DNA of 64,000 nt. Source: Oryzias latipes (taxonomy: Eukaryota > Chordata > Actinopteri > Beloniformes > Adrianichthyidae). The notes beneath the pieces were generated by a model that did not search any database, had not been told where the DNA came from, and was given only the letters and a program-made list of their open reading frames with translations. The translations under genes were made by a program, and so were the position numbers. Below, piece after piece: positions 56,401 through 64,000 of this stretch. Where the stretch lies: NCBI RefSeq assembly GCF_002234675.1, contig NC_019875.2, positions 22,066,299 to 22,130,298 on the forward strand, written 5' to 3'. Each line of letters starts with the position of its first letter. The first letter of the stretch is position 1.

Positions 56401-59169
56401 ACAGCTCAAACCCCAAAGCAAAAAGATTAGAGTCCCTTGGGGGTCAGGGGGACAGCTCCAAAGCGTGTCAGGTTTGTGAGGTGACGCAGGTGGTCAGCTT
56501 GTCGACACGACTCTTCAACCCAGCCCTGCATTTATTGTTTGTGGCGTTTCATGATCGCTCTTTCCTAACTGAGCTGAGGAATGCCACTTTGGATGAAGTA
56601 TTTGACAGAGGTTGGAGTAATGGCCAGTCATTCGTGGAAATCGTCCATGTGCAGTGTGTTACCCTTGACATGCATCCCATCTCCTCACTTAAGAAGACAC
56701 GCTCTCCATCTGACTTCAGCATCTGGACGCAGGACAAAAGCACTTCTTCTAGACCATTACTCCCGATTTCGATTCTTTTCACAACCTTGTTGTCCCTCAA
56801 GGAGAAATTAATTTAGCATCACAAATCTCACCCCCCATCAGGAAGTCATGCGATGGCTGGTTAGTAACAGAACTGCTTAGACTGAGCTCCTGTGTGGCAT
56901 GTAAATAGGATTTGTTCGCCGCCATGCATAACCTGAAAAAAAGCGGACTGCTTTTGAATGTTTATGAGCCTCTTTTAGCTGTTTGTCATTTTGTTTTTTT
57001 TGCCACCAGTTTCTTTGAGATGCTTCTCATTTGACAAAAGTCCACCTGTTGAAAATTCATTAGATTTAACAGAAAAGCCATATATTAGATGCAAAGTTTA
57101 ATATTTTAAAAGCGGAATTTAAGTTAAATCTCTTGCCTTTAAGGGGAAATGAAAATGTAACCAAATAATAAAAACAAATCTAATGGTGCAGGGCTTTTAC
57201 AGCACAGACTGACCTTAACTAAATGCCAAACTGTGCGCATGAATAAAAACGCTCCGTAGATCATCTCAGTGTTTTTGCATATTACTCTGCAAGTTAGTTA
57301 ATGAGCTCTCAGTGGACGACCTATCATGTGATCATGCCAGACAGGTGATACCATAGCAGCACCAATGCACAAGGGAGAATGGGCTTCTTGGCAAAAACAA
57401 CAATGTGTCTCCAGGATACGAAGCACAATTTCCCAAAAGGATTTTTCCATAAGCAGAAAGTGAATCAAGGATTGGCTCAGGATTGCAGCACACTAGGAAG
57501 CGGCAAGAAAAGAGACGAGGGGCAGAGGTGGAGGAGTCCCACCGTGTCAGGTGGATGTGGGTATTTAAGTCTTTTTTATTCTACAAATCACTTTTGTTAA
57601 CAAAGCTTTCATTAGATTGGATAATAGGAATTAAAATTAAAATGCACAACACAGCTCTTAATTCTGCTGTTTTTCAAGAAACAATGTTATCAGGGAGTCT
57701 TGAAATCTCATTTTTGTTTTCCGACTGATGCTAAATGGCTACAGCAGGGTCTCAAAAATAGCTGGCATGTCTAACTAATGAAGCACAATTGAAATGTAAA
57801 GACTGTGAGGATGACAATGACAACCAGGAGGATGAAGGGACCTGTCGTTGTCAGGGAGCTTCACTCCTGCTCCAGAAGAAGCTCTCTAATTGGCTGCGGT
57901 GAGTCTTGTCTAACAGACCATATTTCTTACACGTGTGTCACTTGGAGAATTTGAAAAATATGTTAAATATATTTAATAAAGATGAGAAATTTGCTGCTTA
58001 ATTGGCCAATGGCAGAATCTAATGGCAGAGCTGCTTCACAATTAAGAAAATACATGCAAGTGCATAATCATGTGGAAATCAGTATGGATATAAAGTTCTG
58101 TCCTGTTTGGATGAGTGTCTGCGCCAGTCTTGGATATGCTAATTGGACTGCGACTGCGAGTTAACGAGGAGTCAACCTTCGACCTGTGTAATGAGGCGCT
58201 GCACAGAGGAGGCAAAGGATGGAGGGAGGCAGAAATTATGGACATCACCGGGGCGTTTCTGTTGTTGTTTCAGTTGACTGAGCATCACTGAAGTGTCCAC
58301 ACGTGGACATGTGCAGAGAATACTCCTCAACTTTAGTCGGATCAGAAACGCCTGCCTGTCAGGTTAAGCTGCCTCTGCGGGTTTTCCATTTTTTAATCAG
58401 CAGACACACCCGCCGGTTTGCATTTGAGACTTTAGAAGGGTAAAGGCTAGCAAACAAAGAAGCAAATAATCCTCCACCTTATTTGAAAGGTTGAACATTA
58501 GGAAATTGAAGTTTGTGTTATATGATGCTATTAAAAAAAAGAAAGAAAAGATCCAGTCTGAAAAGCTCACATGGCAGCACAGCTGCTGAGAGAAGTGCCT
58601 CAATAAATTAGAACCAATTGAAAATAATAAAAGGTGCATTAGTTTGTATACAAGAGATTAGAGATTAATGATCTCCAATTTAATGTGATCTAATGTCATC
58701 ACGGCACTTAACAGAAATGTGATTTCAGGAGTCATTTCCCATTTAAAGGCAATCTTACTGATTCCTCATTGTAACAGTGCCAACTTTTCCTTCCTGCAAC
58801 TCATCTCTGACCCTCTGAAAAAAGGCTGCTCTATGTGTTCTTTAGATCCTTTGGTATAATACATTTCCTGCTCGTTGGGATGCAGTGCATTTACCTCATC
58901 CAAAGCCATTCTAACCATTGTGAGATGCCTCTCTGCAGTTTTTTCGGTCTGTCTGACCTTGGGGGCCCCTTCTGAGGCGTGTGGGTGTTCATTCGCCACA
59001 CCATTGTTGGGCTACGGCAGCGTTGCTCTATCCTAGACCTGCAGAGTTGGAGGTCAGAGGGAAAGTTTGTCTGGTTAGTCACGCGCGTCAAAAAGCTTGT
59101 GCTGCCTTGGTTCAGACATGTGAATGTAAAAACTGCACTGCAGCTCTTGTGACACGGCAATTACCTTTT
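53473..59169. other. No gene seen; one degenerate tandem repeat
   Basis: Long non-coding stretch of moderate AT content. Apart from the tandem repeat at 54822-55248 and a few homopolymers I recognise no element. A low transposon density compared with 1-33 kb would suit intron DNA with regulatory content, but no specific site is supported. Confidence 0.4.
54822..55248. repeat. Degenerate tandem duplication, about 200-225 bp units
   Basis: Two units (54822-55023 and 55024-55248) share AATAGA-AATC-ACCTAGA, AAATCNAGGA, ATAAATGTGACTT, GAGTANATATGTT and CATCCGTTGTTTTCATT-type words in the same order. A partial third unit may precede them. Confidence 0.7.
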
Positions 59170-59763
59170 AAAGTCCCACTCTGATTATCTTTTGATCTAC
59201 TTTAAAAGCATTCTGAGTGGTTTTTTGATCATGATTACACCGTTTATAGGCAAAATTAAAAAACAAACAAATTTTCTAGGACACAGTGTATGCAGAGGCA
59301 GCAGTAGTTCATCAGAAATTCACCTCTGAGTTGTTGCTTGGAGTGAGCTTTGTTTAAACCCTCTCCCACTAGCTTAAAGCCCCTCGCAACCCCTATCTAA
59401 TATTAACAACAAAAATGGCAAGCAATATTGGAGCTATTCAGACGTACAGTTTTGAGCCAGATGCCACTTCAGAAGAGGGAAACCAAGACGTACATGGATC
59501 TAGTCGTCTGCAAGTGGATGTATCGGAATGGAGCGAAGCAGGGAGTTTGGTGTCCGTTGATGGTCGATTTTATGCCACAGCTACAAGCTCTTGAAGGAGA
59601 ATTTTTTAGTTTGCTCCTGATTTACCATAATTTGAATAGAGAAATACTCAGAAACACAGTTTTAATCTCAATTTTCCTAATATAAGTCATATAAGTTATA
59701 TAAGTCATGAGCAAAATGCCACAAGAAAATGTTAAAAACTCCCAAAACACACGTTTGTCTTTA
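59170..59763 (+). repeat. P2X7-tail-like repeat, most complete copy
   Basis: The left end AAAGTCCCACTCTGATTATC and a weak right end (GTCTTT) bound 594 bp. The core frame at 59415-59595 begins MASNIGAIQTYSFEPDATSE and contains GSSRLQVDVSEWSEAGSL. The order Y-x-FEP, acidic tract, RLQxD, SEW matches the start of the intracellular (ballast-type) tail of P2X7-like receptors, from memory of that family. The cysteine-rich part that follows in P2X7 is not visible. It is best seen as a DNA transposon family carrying a fragment of coding sequence, not as a gene. Confidence 0.75.
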
Positions 59764-62700
59764 AAACAGCAAGGAACCTTTTCGTATTCATGCTGAACTT
59801 AGACGAAAGAGGATCTTAGAATGGCTGAAGGAAGTCAGAGGTAGTAGCAGTTTAAAAACAATCTCAGCTCTCAAAAAAGAAGCCTTCCAACCACCGGTTA
59901 ATGCCCACTATCCATGCTTCTTTACGGCCTTCTGTGCTCTGCCAAATCCCATTCAGCTGAAAAAAACATGGACATTAGTAAATGCAACACTTAAATGATG
60001 CAAACTAGTGGTAATGCTGGTGTGCTCTTTCCCCGATGTGCTGAGGCTGCATGACATTTACTTATTACTGGAATTAGTTGGGGGTGGGGGTGAGGAAAGG
60101 GGTGCTTGGGGGGGGTGAGTCTTAGACAGCATTGCTGGCGATTCGAAAAAAAAAATCAAAGTTGATATTACAGAAAATTCCCCCTGTTAGCTGCGGGTGA
60201 TCAGGTAATTAAAAAGTGGCCTGAAGGAAAACTGGAGCTCCCCTTTGAGGAGAAAAGAGCTGGAGAAATTTGGAAGCAGATCCATTTTTTCATGTTCAGT
60301 TTTTTTCCATCTTAGAGCTGATTTTTTTTCTTCCACACTAAATATAAATGCTCCCCTATATTGAGTTTACCATCGTGCCTTTCTAAACATTAGAGAATCA
60401 GGGAAGAAAAACAACAGTAAACTGATGAATTGAAACTTAACATTTCCACAAATAAAAAAAGGACAAAAGACAAAATTTTGCTAGGTAAACAGTTTATTTC
60501 TCCTTTCACTGACCCAGAAGTACAAATAAAAAAGTTAATTAAAATGTTATTTTTAATCTGGTGAACTGTTATGTGTCAGTGAAGTTGAAAATATGATGTG
60601 AGTAAAACTAACTTTTGTGTCTCATAAAAAATTGTTTACGGTTTTAAAAATGAAAAAAAAAAGTGAATGTATCAGTTTTACACAATAAGTAGTATGTATA
60701 ATAAATAAACCGTCACCATCAAACTTTAGAAGCACTTAGACAATCTTTTGATGTTTCTGGATCAAGTTTATAATAAATAAATCAAGTTTTTCCTCTATAC
60801 TTGCAACGCTTTAGACATTTTATGTGTGCAAACCTGTGATATCGTTCTGAAAATAATTCAAATTGGTATTGCATCTCAATTCATCATTTCCAACCGTTCA
60901 CCTGAAATGATAGCTGCCGGTTGTGAAGGTTATTGCTTCTTGTCAATATTTCCCCTGCTAATGCTGTTTGGATGCGTGTCATATGGAACATGCACCATCC
61001 TAATTTCACCAACCTGCGTGCAGCATAAACCAGCACTGATGGAGATTTATCGGAGGTACCCAGGTCTCCAGACTCATTTGCATTCAGGGCACAAAGCAGC
61101 AGCGTTTGAGTGTCAGGTCTGTTTTCTTGTTGTAGAGGAGCCTCAGATATTTTATTTTCTTTGCTAAAAATGTAACCAGGGCGTCGTAGCTCATGCCTGC
61201 AGTACGCCGTGCTTCATCCGTTGCCTCTGATCCTCATCGGGGGTGAGTGTGTGTGTCTGCCGTCATGTGTGTTTGTGTCTTTGGGCTGTGTGTTTAGGAA
61301 AAAAGCAAAGGAAGTGTGTGTGAGAGAGCCAATCCCCCCCATGATGCTTTGCCATCTGCCACGTCAGTGTGTGTTTTTGCTTCCATTTGTTTTTGCATGG
61401 ACTTTGCATGGAGGGTCCAGGGTCACAGCAAAAATTCAAAAGTCTCTCTTTTCCATGCAAAAAAGCAGATTATGCAGAATCATTTTCATGCAGAAATGAT
61501 CATTTTTCACCTTTTTGTGAACTGCCACCTACTTTTTCTGATAGCTTTCATGAATCTTTTGAACCGATTGCTTTAATTTCACATGTTTCGTTCACACACT
61601 TTAGATTAAAGACTCAAAAAAAACACAAAGTTCCATCAGGTACACTCTCTCACAACTAGCGTGAAGAAAAAAAAGATCTGGTCTTTGAATGAGGGCTGAT
61701 GGCTTGTTGTCATGGTGACAGACCTCGTGAGCTCACATCCCAACTCACTTGTGTTGATAGGCATGATGGGTAAGGTGTGGGGAAGAGGGAGTGTGGTTTG
61801 AGGGACCAGGTGAAGAAAAAAAAAAAAAAAACACGTCACCCTCAGGGGTGTCCCCAGAGGAGCAGGGGGCAGGTTGGATGCCACCTAAACAATGTTATTT
61901 CATCAGCCTGATGGAGCACAATAAGCGGTGTGCGTTGCACCACCTGAGCTGTGGTGTCATTATCTGTTTCCCTGCAATAAATACCACATGTATCCCCATC
62001 AATCTATCTGTCTGGCTGACCATCTGTGTTGTTACTCTGAAAAGGTAATAAGACCAACCCCCGCTGTCTACTCTGTAGATGCTGAGCCAGATGATCTGGG
62101 GGGAGCAGGTGAGATTTCTGATGGGGGGAGGGCTGCATTAGGCCTGAGTCATGAAGATATTGATGCTTAAAATGGTTTCAATTCTGCGTCTGTGACAAGC
62201 AAAGTGAATTGTTGTGTTGGAGATGTGAGGGAGAGGAAGAAGACGCGATTGTTGCGGCGTGTAATGCCATTAGCACCAGCCCTGTCATGCCCTGACAAGC
62301 CCAGTCTGCTGCTGCTGCTTCTGCCTATCTGTTTTGGCTTCTTCCCTCATCACCCACAGATGTAGGAAGCTGTAAGCCCTTTTGTTTGAACTGTGTCAAT
62401 GGACCAACAGCTGGAGCAGCCTGTGCAGGACAGCTGGAGGGAGGAAGAGGATTTGTATACAAGCAGAGATTAGAGTTGTCTATAAAAAGCAAAGGAGATG
62501 AATGATAGGGTAGCATGGTTGAGATGGCATCGAGCAAAGCGAGGTTAACAAGGAGGGCAAGTCAGGAGGGTAACAGTGGAAAAGGATGAAGGGAGCTGAT
62601 GATTTCAGGAGTCTAATTCCAGAGACGAGTGTGAGATTAGGGATTAGTTAGAGGGTAGAGTGGAGGTAGAGCAAAGAGGGTTTCAGCAGGTGAAAGACAA

Positions 62701-64000
62701 CAAGGAAGAGTGGATAAACTGATACAAAGGGCCGGCCTGAGGTCACTAAAAGACATTAGTGCCCCTGCAAATCCAGCACACAGGACGGGGCAGACACTCT
62801 GCAAAAGCAACTTAGTGCTTTAATGGCCGTGTGGCTGCACGCAGAACAGTTAGATTAACGCCGGCAAATTGAGTTTCAGTAAGAGGCGAATTTACTTAAC
62901 ATGCTGCCAATGATGGCTGAACGAGCTCTCATCTGATTTTTCTTATCGTATTGTTCAATTGAAAAGAGGACGCTGAAAGCTTTTCTATTCAGCGGCTATT
63001 ACGTGGCGTTAGATAAGCCGAGGGCAGAGCGGCAGGAAAAAGAGCCCATATCAGATAGACAGACGTGTTTTCACTCCGGCTATTTTTAGTAAAGAAGCTG
63101 GGAGACAGTAAAACGTTTGAAAGTGTCATTAGCTCAATCAGTGGTTGGAGGAATCTGTGAATATGTTCCTCACCAAAAATGACTCTCTTGGGTATGAAAG
63201 GAGAACAAGGGACTTGTATGTCTCTGCTTCTCCCTTCCTGGCGTTGCGTTGAGGATGTCAGGGTGAAATAAATGTTCCCACATATTTATGTGGCAATCCC
63301 AGTTTGGCCTGTCACCTGTGAATGTGCAGGATGTCTCCTTGAGAGCATATATGTTATCCTGTACCGCCACTTGAAGGAAAGCATGTTTGTCTGTGATGAA
63401 TGACAGGTTAACAAAGGCTCTTTTCTCATTTGGCCTCCCCACCTGCGCTCTGACACATCGGCTGGTGAGGTGGGGGTCGGGAGAGCTTGATAAGACTGAG
63501 GAGTTATTGACTCCCAGACGAGGAACCTCTGCACAGCTTGTTTAAAGCTCTGCGAGCAGACACAGCTGAATTATACTGCGGCGAAAGTGTGCAACTCTGC
63601 GTTGGTGTGTTTATGTGTTTTCCAGCAAAAACACTGGTGGTCACCCCCTTAGGCTTAGCATTAGAGGGACTATCTATTAAAGCGGCAGTTTCTGATCCAT
63701 TTGCTGTTATTGAATTTTGCTTCATTCCTATTGCTCCCACCAATCCTCATTGTTTAAGCGTTTTCCATTATGGAGGCACATTCAGGGTGCATCATTGCAT
63801 TAATACTTAGACTGAATGTGCCACCAGAATTCCAGGCACTAAGGAGGAATTAGGCCAAAGCTAAAATGAAATTATTGGGACATCTGAGGGGAAAAAAAGA
63901 ACTCCTAAGACTGTATCAATTCAGCTCATTTCACGGCTCACTGGAAGAAGAGACTTATTAATAGAGAAGCTGTAAACGACTTTGGCCTGTTTCTTGAAGT
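59764..64000. other. No gene seen to the end of the window
   Basis: No coding exon, RNA gene or recognisable transposon. Short frames (up to 113 codons at 60826-61167) have no domain. The stretch 62050-63400 is less AT-rich and contains GCC/CTG-rich words (GTCTGCTGCTGCTGCTTC near 62308), which could be regulatory, but nothing specific can be named. Confidence 0.4.

Overview
The window looks like nuclear DNA of a bony fish. It has vertebrate-style genes with GT-AG introns, AATAAA signals and CpG-rich promoters, a high load of teleost-type transposons, and only three clear protein-coding loci in 64 kb. A medaka-like species is a reasonable guess, but the species cannot be proven from the sequence. 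Most short open frames here are chance frames in AT-rich or repeat DNA.

Layout. Positions 614-13543 hold a 12.9-kb unit bounded by inverted repeats of about 0.85 kb and flanked by an 8-bp duplication (GTTTTTTT). Its interior is a patchwork of older or nested repeats plus some exon-like blocks, and I recognise no transposase for the unit itself. From about 13.8 to 33.9 kb the sequence is repeat-rich intergenic DNA. It holds a decayed LINE reverse transcriptase, a solo-LTR candidate, a 5'-truncated LINE with a very GC-rich 3' part and a 13-bp target duplication, several hAT-type elements with 8-bp duplications, a pogo-type transposase remnant, a Tc1 remnant (inside the 12.9-kb unit), a tRNA-derived SINE and small TTAA-flanked MITEs. 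One repeat family recurs at eight places in the window, and most copies carry a short reading frame that resembles the intracellular tail of P2X7-type receptors.

The gene part starts at 33.9 kb. Two nearly identical 3-kb tandem copies (33937-36927 and 36928-39924) each hold a complete C2CD4-family gene, most like c2cd4c. Each has a TATA/CCAAT promoter, a 5' UTR intron, a short coding intron and a poly(A) signal. They differ by one amino acid, so this is either a very young duplication or an assembly artefact. At 44.5-46.3 kb lies an intronless fem1a gene, a substrate receptor for CUL2 ubiquitin ligases. It is preceded by a 12-codon upstream reading frame that ends one base before its start codon. 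From memory, C2CD4C and FEM1A both map to human 19p13.3, which fits conserved linkage.

From 46.5 to 64 kb I find no coding exon. A GC-rich stretch near 50.0-50.4 kb with good splice donors may be the promoter and first exon of a further gene whose large first intron fills the rest of the window. The three genes need not work together; they are simply neighbours.
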